Part shown: piece after piece, positions 1 to 9,067 of the stretch
Layout: every line of letters starts with the position of its first letter
Numbering within the stretch: position 1 is the stretch's first letter
DNA from: Thalassotalea sp. Sam97
GTDB lineage: Bacteria; Pseudomonadota; Gammaproteobacteria; Enterobacterales; Alteromonadaceae
Length of the DNA: 64,000 nt
Reading direction: 5' to 3'
NCBI RefSeq assembly: GCF_041379765.1
Contig: NZ_CP166919.1
Span: 1,116,001 to 1,180,000, forward strand
Notes under the pieces: model-generated
The model's database searches: none
Told to the model about the DNA's origin: nothing
Seen by the model: only the letters and a program-made list of their open reading frames with translations
Program-made: the position numbers and the translations under genes

Positions 1-2
1 CC

Positions 3-1595
3 AAATTACGTCGCCCACAAATGTTGGTTTTAGCACCAACTCGTGAGCTTGCTATTCAGGTAGCTGAAGCGTTAGAAGCATTTGCTGCTAACATGAAAGG
101 CTTACGTATTGCCACCCTATACGGTGGTCAGTCATACAGTCCACAGTTGTCGCAACTTGAAAAAGGTGCACAAGTGGTAGTAGGTACTCCGGGTCGTTTA
201 ATGGATCATTTACGTCGTCGTTCATTAAAATTAGGTGACGTAAAGTTCTGTGCCTTGGACGAAGCAGACGAAATGCTAAACATGGGCTTTTTGGAAGATA
301 TCGAGTGGATTCTTGATCACTTACAAAAAGACACGCAAATGGCATTATTCTCAGCGACCATGCCACCAGCAATTAAGAAAGTTGCTGACCGTTTTCTTGA
401 CGAACCAGTGCACATCAAAATTGCACACAAGAAAGAGTCTAAGAAAAACATCAAGCAATTGGCGTGGAAAGTTACGGGTATTAACAAAAATACTGGTATT
501 GAGCGCATCATTGAGACCCAAGATTTCGATGCATTACTGATTTTCGTACGTACTCGTAGCGATACAGTAACCGTTAGTGAATTTTTAGAGCGTCAAGGTT
601 ACCCTTGTGCGGCGCTAAACGGTGACATGAACCAAGCGCAACGTGAGCGTACCGTTGATCAGCTGAAGAAAGGTGAAATTTCTATCATGATCGCGACTGA
701 CGTTGTTGCTCGTGGTTTAGATATTCCACGTATTGATTTGGTTATCAACTACGATTTACCGGGCGACAGCGAATCTTACGTTCACCGTATTGGTCGTACT
801 GGTCGTGCTGGTCGTGAAGGTACCGCAATTTCATTCGTGCGTCCTCGTGAAATGTACAACTTACGCCATTACGAGCGTGCAACATCTGGTACCATCGAGA
901 ACTTCGAAATGCCGGCCATTGCTGAAATCGGTAAAAAGCGTATTGAACGTGTTAAAAATGAAATCGTTGAGATTGCTGGTCGCCAAGACTTAGCCAACAT
1001 GATGCAAATTCTTGAAGGTATGGTCGAGCAAACTGAACTAAGCATTGAACACTTAGCTGCGGCGTTGCTATACCAGAAGCAGTTAAAGCAACCGCTTCAA
1101 CCAAAAGAAGACCCGCGTGAGCGTCGTGCTCGTGATGACCGTCGTGGTGACCGTGATGAGCGTCGCTCAGATCGTCGAGGCGACAGAAATGAGCGTCGTG
1201 GCGAGCGTGGTGATCGTAACGATCGAGGTGAACGCCGTGCTGAGCGTCGTGAGCGTCCACGTAACAATGGTCCACGCGTTGATGTTGATTGGCAAGCATA
1301 TCGTATTGAAGTAGGTAAAGAGCATGGTGCTCGTCCTGGTGATATCGTTGGCGCGATTGCTAATGAAATTGCTTTGGATAGTCAATACATTGGCCAAATC
1401 GATTTGCATGAGCAACACTCGATTGTGCATTTACCAAAAGGTATGCCAAAAGACTCGTACAATAAGTTACGTACCGTTCGTATTCGTCGTAAGCAACTAG
1501 ATATTTCAGTTGCCGATCAGCAAGTTGTTACGGATGCACCGCGTCGTCGTAACAATCGTTCTGACAAAGGTGAGCGTCGTTCACGTAATCATTAA
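3..1595 (+). CDS. deaD: ATP-dependent DEAD-box RNA helicase DeaD/CsdA, 5'-truncated by the window edge
   Basis: This enzyme unwinds structured RNA during ribosome assembly, cold growth and mRNA decay. The frame is open from base 3, so the N-terminus (Q motif, Walker A) lies outside. Counting from the first internal Met at base 21, I see motif Ia PTREL (6-10), TPGR (56-59), DEAD (80-83), SAT (111-113), ARGLDIP (230-236) and HRIGRTGRAG (255-264). An Arg/Asp/Gly-rich low-complexity tract follows (about 364-415), then a DbpA-type RNA-binding domain (about 423-495) and a basic tail. That architecture separates DeaD/CsdA from shorter RhlB/RhlE helicases. About 100 N-terminal residues are missing. 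Identification is firm. Confidence 0.95.
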   Translation, partial: KLRRPQMLVLAPTRELAIQVAEALEAFAANMKGLRIATLYGGQSYSPQLSQLEKGAQVVVGTPGRLMDHLRRRSLKLGDVKFCALDEADEMLNMGFLEDIEWILDHLQKDTQMALFSATMPPAIKKVADRFLDEPVHIKIAHKKESKKNIKQLAWKVTGINKNTGIERIIETQDFDALLIFVRTRSDTVTVSEFLERQGYPCAALNGDMNQAQRERTVDQLKKGEISIMIATDVVARGLDIPRIDLVINYDLPGDSESYVHRIGRTGRAGREGTAISFVRPREMYNLRHYERATSGTIENFEMPAIAEIGKKRIERVKNEIVEIAGRQDLANMMQILEGMVEQTELSIEHLAAALLYQKQLKQPLQPKEDPRERRARDDRRGDRDERRSDRRGDRNERRGERGDRNDRGERRAERRERPRNNGPRVDVDWQAYRIEVGKEHGARPGDIVGAIANEIALDSQYIGQIDLHEQHSIVHLPKGMPKDSYNKLRTVRIRRKQLDISVADQQVVTDAPRRRNNRSDKGERRSRNH

Positions 1596-1657
1596 TCACG
1601 CGAGAGTAAGGTTAGCCTGTTGCTAGCCTTACATTAGCGATAATGAACAACAAAAAG

Positions 1658-1686
1658 GAGAGCCGTTTAACGGGCTCTCTTTTTTT
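1658..1686. terminator. Bidirectional rho-independent terminator between deaD and dapD
   Basis: Stem GAGAGCC (1658-1664) pairs with GGCTCTC (1673-1679). Seven T follow on the plus strand, and five A precede it, giving a T-run on the minus strand. It sits between the convergent 3' ends of deaD and dapD. Confidence 0.85.
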
Positions 1687-1757
1687 ATGCTTAAACTATT
1701 GTGAGTTTGATATTTAAACGAACATATTCAGCGTTATATCTTCATCAATAGCAATAG

Positions 1758-2588
1758 TTAGTCGATGCTACGTAGCAGTTCATTTAAGCCCGTTTTACCT
1801 AAGGTTTTTGCGTCGACCTTTTTGACGATAACCGCAGCGTATAAACTGTAAGTGCCACATTTTGATGGGATGTTGCCAGGAACGACAACAGAGCCTGCTG
1901 GTACTCTACCATAATGGATTTCACCTGTTTCACGGTCAAGGATCTTCGTTGATTGACCAATGTAAACGCCCATAGAAATAACCGAACCTTGTTCAACAAC
2001 GACGCCCTCAACAATTTCAGAACGCGCGCCAATAAAACAGTTATCTTCAATGATGGTCGGGCCGGCTTGTAACGGCTCTAATACACCACCAATACCAACA
2101 CCACCTGATAGATGAACGTTTTTACCGATTTGCGCACAGCTACCTACAGTTGCCCAAGTATCTACCATAGTGCCTTCATCAACAAATGCGCCGATGTTAA
2201 CGAACGATGGCATAACAACAACATTTTTGCCAATGTACGAACCAGCGCGAACCGATGCACCTGGAACCACTCGGACACCTTCTTGAGCAAAGCGATTGTG
2301 ATCGTAGTCTTTGTATTTCATTGGCACTTTGTCAAAAAACTTACCGTTTTTATCACCATCTTCAATCACTTCGTTATCCCAGATACGGAATGACAGTAGC
2401 ACGGCTTTTTTCAACCATTGATTTACAACCCATTCGCCGTCGACTTTTTCGGCAACACGGGCACTGCCATCATTTAACATATCAAGTGCATCTAAGATGG
2501 CTTGTTTAACGTCAGCAGCGACGGTCGTTGGCGTAATTGAAGCGCGTTCGTCAAATGCTTGTTCAATGATTTGCTGTAAAGAACTCAT
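1758..2588 (-). CDS. dapD: 2,3,4,5-tetrahydropyridine-2,6-dicarboxylate N-succinyltransferase
   Basis: DapD transfers succinyl from succinyl-CoA to tetrahydrodipicolinate in the lysine/diaminopimelate pathway, in the cytoplasm. The 275-residue product matches the usual ~274 aa. It has an N-terminal helical domain (SLQQIIEQAFDERA...) and then a left-handed beta-helix of hexapeptide repeats (about 100-240: GSYIGKNVVVMPSFVNIGAFV and following). I chose the ATG at 2586-2588 because an AGGA sits just upstream, and the reading frame upstream of it has no homologous residues. It lies downstream of glnD on the same strand, the same neighbourhood as in E. coli (map-glnD-dapD). Confidence 0.96.
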   Translation of the reverse strand: MSSLQQIIEQAFDERASITPTTVAADVKQAILDALDMLNDGSARVAEKVDGEWVVNQWLKKAVLLSFRIWDNEVIEDGDKNGKFFDKVPMKYKDYDHNRFAQEGVRVVPGASVRAGSYIGKNVVVMPSFVNIGAFVDEGTMVDTWATVGSCAQIGKNVHLSGGVGIGGVLEPLQAGPTIIEDNCFIGARSEIVEGVVVEQGSVISMGVYIGQSTKILDRETGEIHYGRVPAGSVVVPGNIPSKCGTYSLYAAVIVKKVDAKTLGKTGLNELLRSID

Positions 2589-2683
2589 ATATTTTCCTAA
2601 AACTGTCAATATTAATGTGTTGTCTCAAGTTAACCAAGGTGAAAAGTCACATGTTAAATCGTAAGATAATGTCGCTAAAATGA

Positions 2684-5308
2684 TTAACTCGTAATGCTAT
2701 GTAGTTGTGATTCTAACTGATTTTGCTCGTCAATTGATAGCGCTTCACCGTCTTTATTGGAGATGATAAAGATATCTTCGGCACGTTCTCCATAGGTACT
2801 GATTTTTGCCATATGCACATTGACATGGCATTGCTGAAATACTTGGCCAATTTGTGCAAGTAAGCCAGGGCGATCGATAGCGACGACTTCTAAGGTATTA
2901 ACTCGCTTATTACTGTGGCCAATAAAGCTAACTTTGGTCGGGATATTAAACTGCTTAAACTTTTGCGGCACTGGCTTTGTTGGAATGTGCGGCAGCTTAT
3001 CAGTGGCTAAGCTCTTTGTGAGCGACGTTTTAATATCATCTAGATAATACAAATCTTTAAGAGGTTTGCCTTTGCCGTCTAAAACAACAAAAGTATTTAA
3101 GGTGTAACCGTCTTTAGATGTAATGATCTTAGCATCGTGAATCGACAGCTTTTTCGCACTAAGCACACCAACGGAGGTGGCAAAAACGTTACTTTTATCT
3201 TTGGTATACACAAACACTTCAGTGCCGCCGCGATAAGGCTTTTCACTGATCAGCACCAATGGCTTTTCTTTATCATGACTGATGATATGGCGACCATGCC
3301 ATGAAAGTTGCGATGGCGAATAACGCAGAAAATAGTCGGCTCTAAACTGTTGCCATAACTGTTCAATGGCGCTGATATCAATGCCCTGATCTTGAAGTTT
3401 CTCTAACGCCAATTGCTTGTTTTCGCGGATCTTGCTACGCAGTTCAACGGGTTTTTCTAAACCACGACGAAATGCGGCTTTGGTGGCAAAGTACAATTCT
3501 TGCAATAGGTTGGCTTTCCAACTGTTCCACAAGCTTTCATTAGTGGCGCGCATATCAGCAACGGTTAAACAATACAGATAGTCGAGGTGTGCTTCATCGC
3601 GCACCACATCGGCAAATTGCTTTATCACCGCAGGATCGGAAATGTCTTTACGTTGTGCGGTAACAGACATCAATAAGTGGTATTTAACGAGCCAAGCAAT
3701 TAACCGACTATCATGCTCTGATAGTTTATGTACTTTACCGAACTCAAGCGCATCTACGGCACCGAGTTTACTATGATCACCGCCTCGACCTTTGGCAATG
3801 TCATGGAATATGCCAGCGATGTAGAGCAGTTCTGGCTTGCGAATTTTTTGTACTATGGTCGAGCAAAGTGGAAATTCATTGTTGTGCTCAGGCAAAGAAA
3901 AACGATATAGGTTTTTAATCAATCGATAACTGTGTTCATCAACCGAGTAAGCATGGAATAAATCAAATTGCATTTGCCCGACAATTTTTTGCCACTCGGG
4001 AAGATAGCTGGCAATAATGTCATGGCGATGCATTAGATTAAATGCACGGCCTAAGCCATTAGGGTGGCGCATTAAGGTCATGAACAAACGACGGCATTCG
4101 GCGTAATCATTTAAACCACCAATTAATCGACGGCGGGTGTTACGCATTAAGCGAATGGTGTTTGAGTGAATACCTTTGATATCGGGATTTTCGGCAATGG
4201 CTAAAAATATGGCGATAAAGTTACTGTGACGAATAAACGCTCGCTTATTCTTGGCGCGGATCAGTGAGCCCACTTTCTCAAAGGTATGGTCAATATCAAC
4301 CGTGGTAAGCGTTGCGTCTTTACCCAAAATACCTTCTTCAAAGTGCTGTAGTAGCATTTCGTTTAACTCATTCACCGAGTTAATAATACGGAAAAAGCGT
4401 TTCATCATTCGCTCAACTGCGGGCTTACCGTCATCGCCAAAGCCCATCATGTCTGCCACATCACCTTGGTAGTCAAACAACAGGCGGTTTTCACTGCGAC
4501 CGGCAACAAAGTGCAAGCAAAAGCGCATACGCCACAAATAGTCCTGACACTCGATAAGCTCGTCTAACTCATTTTCAGATAAGTAATTGTGATCAACCAG
4601 TTGTTTAATGGTATCTGCCTGAAAATGACGTTTCGCTACCCAACTGATGGTTTGAATATCGCGCAAGCCACCAGGATTGGCTTTTAAATTGGGCTCTAAC
4701 GTATACGCAGCGCCTTTATATTGCTGATGGCGCTGCTGTTGTTCATCGCGCTTGGCAATGAAAAAGTCATTAGATGGCCAAAAATTCTTTTTGAATAACT
4801 GAGGTTGTAATTGCTCTTCTAATTGACAGTTGCCACAAATAAGGCGAGATTCAAGAAGATTGGTGGCAATGGTAACGTCTGTTTTTGCACGCTTAATACA
4901 GTCTTTTATACTGCGCACGCTATGGCCAATATCAAAGCGAATATCCCACAATTGGGTAATAAACGCACCAATGTATTGCTCGATGTCTTTGTCGATTTTC
5001 TCAGGGGTTAAAATCAGAATGTCGACATCTGAGTATGGATGTAGCTCACCTCGCCCATAACCGCCTACAGCCAATAAACTGATTTGATGTTCATCGAGAT
5101 GGTGTTGACACCAAACTTTTTGTAAAACTTGATCGACAAAACTGGCGCGTGCATGAACCAGTTCAGTAATCTCATGTTTATAAAACGACTCACGTAACCA
5201 CAGATAAAAGTCGTTATTTAACTCGACAAATTCTTGGGTAGTTAAGGCGACCGCCGCGGGTGCCAGTTTGGCCGTTAGGGATGTTGGAAGAATGGCGTGA
5301 TTAAGCAT
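2684..5308 (-). CDS. glnD: Bifunctional uridylyltransferase/uridylyl-removing enzyme GlnD
   Basis: GlnD senses glutamine and uridylylates or de-uridylylates PII proteins, controlling glutamine synthetase and nitrogen regulation. The 874-aa protein has the nucleotidyltransferase signature GGYGRGELHPYSDVDILIL (82-100) with the catalytic SDVD. A central helical region follows, then an HD phosphohydrolase domain (FHDIAKGRGGDHS, about 501-513), then two C-terminal ACT domains (about 690-765 and 805-874; the last begins near LEVVAIDRPGLLAQIG). Order and length are typical and key residues are present. It follows map on the minus strand, but a terminator hairpin separates them, so it is probably transcribed at least partly on its own. 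Confidence 0.97.
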   Translation of the reverse strand: MLNHAILPTSLTAKLAPAAVALTTQEFVELNNDFYLWLRESFYKHEITELVHARASFVDQVLQKVWCQHHLDEHQISLLAVGGYGRGELHPYSDVDILILTPEKIDKDIEQYIGAFITQLWDIRFDIGHSVRSIKDCIKRAKTDVTIATNLLESRLICGNCQLEEQLQPQLFKKNFWPSNDFFIAKRDEQQQRHQQYKGAAYTLEPNLKANPGGLRDIQTISWVAKRHFQADTIKQLVDHNYLSENELDELIECQDYLWRMRFCLHFVAGRSENRLLFDYQGDVADMMGFGDDGKPAVERMMKRFFRIINSVNELNEMLLQHFEEGILGKDATLTTVDIDHTFEKVGSLIRAKNKRAFIRHSNFIAIFLAIAENPDIKGIHSNTIRLMRNTRRRLIGGLNDYAECRRLFMTLMRHPNGLGRAFNLMHRHDIIASYLPEWQKIVGQMQFDLFHAYSVDEHSYRLIKNLYRFSLPEHNNEFPLCSTIVQKIRKPELLYIAGIFHDIAKGRGGDHSKLGAVDALEFGKVHKLSEHDSRLIAWLVKYHLLMSVTAQRKDISDPAVIKQFADVVRDEAHLDYLYCLTVADMRATNESLWNSWKANLLQELYFATKAAFRRGLEKPVELRSKIRENKQLALEKLQDQGIDISAIEQLWQQFRADYFLRYSPSQLSWHGRHIISHDKEKPLVLISEKPYRGGTEVFVYTKDKSNVFATSVGVLSAKKLSIHDAKIITSKDGYTLNTFVVLDGKGKPLKDLYYLDDIKTSLTKSLATDKLPHIPTKPVPQKFKQFNIPTKVSFIGHSNKRVNTLEVVAIDRPGLLAQIGQVFQQCHVNVHMAKISTYGERAEDIFIISNKDGEALSIDEQNQLESQLHSITS

Positions 5309-5352
5309 AAATATGTTATCTATTGCAGTTGTTGTTATTTTATTTAATCCAT

Positions 5353-5387
5353 AAAAAAGCCCTAGCGTTTGATAACGGCAGGGCTTT
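5353..5387 (-). terminator. Rho-independent terminator after map
   Basis: AAAGCCCT (5356-5363) is complementary to AGGGCTTT (5380-5387). Read on the minus strand, the hairpin is followed by six T. It lies in the 89-bp gap between map and glnD. Confidence 0.8.
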
Positions 5388-5397
5388 AAAACATTGG

Positions 5398-6243
5398 CTA
5401 GTTAACCATAATGCGCTGTATGTCTTTTTCTTCGCTACGTAGCGTTAAAATTTCACAGCCTGTGTTGGTTACTAAAATGGTGTGTTCCCATTGTGCTGAG
5501 TTTTTACCATCAACCGTGTAAGCAGTCCAACCATCGTCTTTATCTAGTACGGTGCCACCTTTGCCAAGGTTGATCATTGGCTCGATGGTGAAAATCATAC
5601 CAGCGGCCATTTTACGGTTGTCGGCATTTTTGTAATGTAGAATTTGTGGCTCTTCGTGGAATACGCTACCAATACCGTGGCCACAAAAATCTTTAACAAT
5701 ACCAAAGCGACCCGCTTTTTTGATGTGCTTTTGAATAGCCGCACCAATATCTGAAAACTTGTTACCTGGTTTTACTTTTTTGATAGCCGCATACAAACTT
5801 TCTTGGGTGATACGACATAAGCGACGGTTTTCAGGTGATACGTCACCAATTAAAAACATCTTTGAGGTGTCACCGTGATAGTACTTTTTCTCGTCTTCCG
5901 GAGTATTGTCATCATCAAGACAAACCTTAACCGTGATATCGATATTGATAATGTCACCGTCTTTTAATGTTTGCTCTGATGGAATACCGTGACAAACCAC
6001 GTGGTTTACTGATGTACAGATAGACTTAGGGAAACCACCTTCACCATGTTGATCAGCACCATAGTTTAACGGCGCAGATAAGGCATTATGTTGTGCAGTG
6101 TACTCAGCACAAATGCTGTCTAGCTCGGCAGTGGTAACACCGGCTTTTACATGTGGCTCAATCATCTCCAAAACGCTGGCGGCAAGTTTACCGGCGATGC
6201 GCATTTTTTCAATTTCGGCTTGAGTCTTGATGGCAATAGTCAT
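5398..6243 (-). CDS. map: Type I methionine aminopeptidase
   Basis: Map removes the initiator methionine from nascent proteins and is normally essential. The 281-residue protein keeps all expected metal ligands and active-site residues: H85 (CHGIPS), D102 (NIDITV), D125 (HGDTS), H189 (GHGIG), E221 (TIEP) and E253 (WEHT). It is about 17 aa longer than E. coli Map. The extra length is an acidic insertion (about 109-123, LDDDNTPEDEKK) just before the second Asp ligand. The ATG at 6241-6243 follows GAGG. A TTG start four codons earlier would place the Shine-Dalgarno inside the gene and is less likely. The gene is divergent from rpsB, as in other gammaproteobacteria. Confidence 0.96.
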   Translation of the reverse strand: MTIAIKTQAEIEKMRIAGKLAASVLEMIEPHVKAGVTTAELDSICAEYTAQHNALSAPLNYGADQHGEGGFPKSICTSVNHVVCHGIPSEQTLKDGDIINIDITVKVCLDDDNTPEDEKKYYHGDTSKMFLIGDVSPENRRLCRITQESLYAAIKKVKPGNKFSDIGAAIQKHIKKAGRFGIVKDFCGHGIGSVFHEEPQILHYKNADNRKMAAGMIFTIEPMINLGKGGTVLDKDDGWTAYTVDGKNSAQWEHTILVTNTGCEILTLRSEEKDIQRIMVN

Positions 6244-6572
6244 TGATTTCCTCAAATTAAATCTGTCTGGTAATCGGCGCTTTGCAAACCGATTACGAAT
6301 TCATATATAAGGGCTTATATAAAGGGATAAATAATAACGCAGCTATAGTCAAAATGCATTACTTTGTATGCAATATCAACATCAGCACTCGGTTGTAGAG
6401 CACAGCGTAAGCCGTCGAATGATGATTTGCTGTTTTTTTGTGCTTTTTACTTTATTTTTACCGATATTAATGTTATAAAGCACGGCTCCAAAGTTATGGT
6501 TATTGATCTGGCTTTTGGAAAACTGCTGAAATGATGACATTTACAGCACATTATTACTTTTTATTAATCTCA
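6244..6572. promoter_or_regulatory. Divergent regulatory region between map and rpsB
   Basis: No gene is apparent here. Close to map there is an inverted repeat GTAATCGG (6270-6277) / CCGATTAC (6289-6296) that would lie in the map 5' UTR. The rest is AT-rich. A possible rpsB promoter is TTTACA (6540-6545), 16 bp, TATTAA (6562-6567). It would start transcription at about 6574, exactly where the structured leader begins. The promoter match is only moderate. Confidence 0.4.
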
Positions 6573-6677
6573 CATACATTCATTAAACATGTTCCGGGGT
6601 GCCTGTTACCTGCTAGAAGGTAACGATAGGTCGGTAACATGGAATGTATGAACGCATAACCCCAAGAGGAATTTAAA
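6573..6677 (+). promoter_or_regulatory. Structured rpsB 5' leader, candidate ribosomal protein S2 autoregulatory element
   Basis: Autogenous control of rpsB-tsf by S2 through the mRNA leader is known in gammaproteobacteria. Here the leader has nested complementarity: CATACATTC (6573-6581) pairs perfectly with GAATGTATG (6642-6650), and GGGGT (6596-6600) with ACCCC (6659-6663) next to the Shine-Dalgarno AAGAGGA. GTTACC (6605-6610) can pair with either of two GGTAAC copies (6619-6624 or 6633-6638). The layout suits a switch that hides or exposes the ribosome-binding site. The assignment is by position and fold, not by a covariance model. Confidence 0.6.
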
Positions 6678-7406
6678 ATGCCAAACGTATCTATGCGCGA
6701 CATGCTTAAAGCAGGTGTACACTTCGGTCACAAAACTCGTTACTGGAACCCAAAAATGAAGCCATTCATTTTCGGCGCTCGTGACAAAGTACATATCATC
6801 AACTTAGAATCTACTGTTCCTATGTTCAACGAAGCTCTACAATTTTTAGCAAACGTTTCTGCTAAAAAAGGTAAAGTTCTTTTCGTTGGTACTAAGCGTG
6901 CAGCAAGTGAAGCAGTTCGTGAAGCGGCTATCAAATGTGACCAATTCTACGTTGATCACCGTTGGTTAGGTGGTATGTTGACTAACTGGAAAACTGTTCG
7001 TCAATCTATCCGTCGTTTAAAAGACTTAGAAACTCAAAGCCAAGACGGTACTTTCGATGCTCTTACTAAGAAAGAAGCATTAATGCGTACTCGTGAAATG
7101 GAAAAACTTGAGAAAAGCCTTGGTGGTATCAAAAACATGGGTGGCTTACCAGACGCTATCTTCGTTATCGATGCAGACCACGAGCACATTGCTATTAAAG
7201 AAGCAAACAACTTAGGTATCCCTGTAGTTGCTGTTGTTGATACTAACTCAAACCCAGATGGCGTTGACTACATCGTTCCTGGTAACGACGATGCTATCCG
7301 TGCAGTTAGCCTATACCTTGAGTCTGCAGCTTCTGCAGTAATCGAAGGTCGCGAAAACAACATCGCTGTAGCAGCTGAAAAAGACGGTTTCGTAGAAGCT
7401 GAATAA
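6678..7406 (+). CDS. rpsB: 30S ribosomal protein S2
   Basis: S2 is a late-assembling protein of the small ribosomal subunit that helps dock S1. The 242-aa product begins MPNVSMRDMLKAGVHFGHKT, the conserved S2 N-terminus. It also carries the family segments HRWLGGMLTNWKT (about 94-106) and IVPGNDDAIRAV near the C-terminus. Length is typical (E. coli 241). The start has a clear AAGAGGA eight bases upstream. It is first in an rpsB-tsf operon behind a structured leader. Codon use is biased toward GTT, CGT and GAA, as expected of a highly expressed gene. Confidence 0.98.
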   Translation: MPNVSMRDMLKAGVHFGHKTRYWNPKMKPFIFGARDKVHIINLESTVPMFNEALQFLANVSAKKGKVLFVGTKRAASEAVREAAIKCDQFYVDHRWLGGMLTNWKTVRQSIRRLKDLETQSQDGTFDALTKKEALMRTREMEKLEKSLGGIKNMGGLPDAIFVIDADHEHIAIKEANNLGIPVVAVVDTNSNPDGVDYIVPGNDDAIRAVSLYLESAASAVIEGRENNIAVAAEKDGFVEAE

Positions 7407-7416
7407 TTCGCTGTTT

Positions 7417-7447
7417 ATCGTCGGTTAGGTGATATCTAGCCGACGAT
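7417..7447 (+). promoter_or_regulatory. Intercistronic hairpin between rpsB and tsf
   Basis: ATCGTCGGTTAG (7417-7428) pairs with CTAGCCGACGAT (7436-7447) with one wobble. No T-run follows, so it is more likely an mRNA-processing or partial attenuation element than a terminator. It may help set the rpsB:tsf ratio. Confidence 0.5.
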
Positions 7448-7515
7448 TCATACCCTTATTAACGAAGAGGCATCGCCTTTTCGCAATACAATTACAGATA
7501 TTTGAGGAATAACTC

Positions 7516-8367
7516 ATGGCAATTACTGCTAAAGACGTAAAAGAATTACGTGACCGTACTGGCGCGGGCATGATGGATTGTAAAAAAGCTCTTCAAGAAG
7601 CTGATGGCGACATGGAGCTAGCAATCGAGAACATGCGTAAGTCTGGTCAAGCTAAAGCAGCTAAAAAAGCTGGTAACATCGCTGCTGAAGGTGCAATCAT
7701 CATCAAGCAAGCTGAAGGTGTTGCTGCTCTTGTAGAAGTTAACTGTCAAACTGACTTCGTAGCAAAAGACTCAAACTTCGTATCATTCGCTAACGAAGTA
7801 GCTGATTTCGCTATCGCTAACAAGCCTTCTATCGAAGCATTGAAAGAGCAGTTTGAAGAAACTCGTGTTGCTCTAGTTGCTAAAATCGGTGAAAACATGA
7901 ACATCCGTCGTGTTGAGTACATCGAAGGCGCAGCATTAGCTTCTTACATCCACGGCGGCACTATTGGTGTTGTTGTTGCTGGTGAAGGCGACGCTGAATC
8001 ACTTAAGCACGTTGCAATGCACGTTGCTGCTTCTAAGCCTGAGTACGTTAACCCAGAAGACGTTCCAGCTGACGTAGTTGAAAAAGAGAAAGCTATCCAA
8101 ATCGACATCGCGATGAACGAAGGCAAGCCTGCTGAAATCGCTGAGAAGATGGTTACTGGCCGTATGAAGAAATTCACTGGCGAGATCTCTCTAACTGGTC
8201 AAGCATTCATCATGGAACCTAAGCGCACTGTTGGTGACGTTCTTAAAGAAAAAGGTGTTTCTGTATCTAACTTCATCCGTTTAGAAGTTGGTGAAGGCAT
8301 CGAGAAGAAAGAAGAAGACTTCGCTGCTGAAGTAGAAGCGCAAATCGCTGCTGCTAAAGGTCAGTAA
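7516..8367 (+). CDS. tsf: Elongation factor Ts
   Basis: EF-Ts is the nucleotide-exchange factor that recycles EF-Tu-GDP during translation elongation. The 283-aa protein starts MAITAKDVKELRDRTGAGMMDCKKAL, the N-terminal UBA-like domain. It contains the essential TDFV motif (79-82) that inserts into EF-Tu, plus a typical dimerization core. GAGGAATAA precedes the ATG. It is co-transcribed with rpsB and followed by a strong terminator. In most gammaproteobacteria pyrH comes next. Here about 8 kb of accessory DNA intervenes. Confidence 0.98.
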   Translation: MAITAKDVKELRDRTGAGMMDCKKALQEADGDMELAIENMRKSGQAKAAKKAGNIAAEGAIIIKQAEGVAALVEVNCQTDFVAKDSNFVSFANEVADFAIANKPSIEALKEQFEETRVALVAKIGENMNIRRVEYIEGAALASYIHGGTIGVVVAGEGDAESLKHVAMHVAASKPEYVNPEDVPADVVEKEKAIQIDIAMNEGKPAEIAEKMVTGRMKKFTGEISLTGQAFIMEPKRTVGDVLKEKGVSVSNFIRLEVGEGIEKKEEDFAAEVEAQIAAAKGQ

Positions 8368-8402
8368 TCTTACTGCTTTCTAAATAACCTTTAGAATTAC
8401 GT

Positions 8403-8437
8403 AAAGCCCTGCATTGTTTCAATGCGGGGCTTTTTTT
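8403..8437 (+). terminator. Strong rho-independent terminator after tsf
   Basis: The 14-bp stem AAAGCCCTGCATTG (8403-8416) / CAATGCGGGGCTTT (8420-8433) has a 3-nt loop and runs into seven T. It ends the rpsB-tsf transcript before the cassette region, so read-through into the cassettes should be limited. Confidence 0.93.
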
Positions 8438-8656
8438 ATGATGCTATTAGAACGAATACGTCGATAGGCGATATTGAAAAGGTGACATTCGCTGGCGGGT
8501 TACATGCCTCGCTGTGTGCTATGGCACAGTTTTCACCATAACACGAACACTTGCATCAGCTAAAAGGCCGTTTGCCCTCGATTTACTCTTTTTGCTTTTA
8601 TCTCTTTTTTTTATTACTTTTAAGGTATTGTAAATATTAATAAAAATGAGAGAGCG

Positions 8657-9067
8657 ATGACTTTAATTAAAAATATTTTAATAAACGAAAAACTATTAAC
8701 AGCCGAATTGGATAAATTATCTGTTGAAGAAAAAATTCAGGCGAAAAAAGTTTTAACCTCTTCGGCTAATAAATTAAAGCTGCCATCACAAAAATTATTG
8801 AACGCGTTAAAAAATGAAGGTTTTGATCTTGCCGACCTAGTGGGTAGTAGTCTGGGTAAACCGACCAAGACAACAACGACTAAGCGCGCTCCTCGTAAAC
8901 TGGTTTTAGAAAACCAAAGCTTTGCGATTCTTGACGAGAAAAACAAAGAGCTTGCCCATGCCGTTGGGCGAGGCGTAACGTCTTACAAAGACAAAGGGTT
9001 TAAAGTGGTTAAATATGATGAGCTTCCTGCAGCATTGCAGAGTGTGGCGAAAGAGCTCATTAACTAA
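8657..9067 (+). CDS. Hypothetical protein, 136 aa, Lys-rich, first gene after the tsf terminator
   Basis: I do not recognise this protein. It is soluble and lysine-rich, with an amphipathic N-terminal half, a Thr/Lys linker (about 74-83, KPTKTTTTKRAP) and a compact C-terminal half. That half contains the repeated-looking phrases SFAILDEKNKELAHAVGRG and YKDKGFKVVKYDELP. There is no signal peptide or membrane segment. GAGAG lies just upstream of the ATG. It sits between the tsf terminator and the first recognisable attC-like site, so it could be the first cassette or an older resident. No convincing attC-like site separates it from tsf. Confidence 0.7.
   Translation: MTLIKNILINEKLLTAELDKLSVEEKIQAKKVLTSSANKLKLPSQKLLNALKNEGFDLADLVGSSLGKPTKTTTTKRAPRKLVLENQSFAILDEKNKELAHAVGRGVTSYKDKGFKVVKYDELPAALQSVAKELIN

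Noticed and set aside
1117..1260. Tandem repeat array in the deaD 3' region
   Set aside because: The repeated CGTCGTGGTGACCG-like words encode the Arg/Asp/Gly-rich linker normal for DeaD-type helicases.
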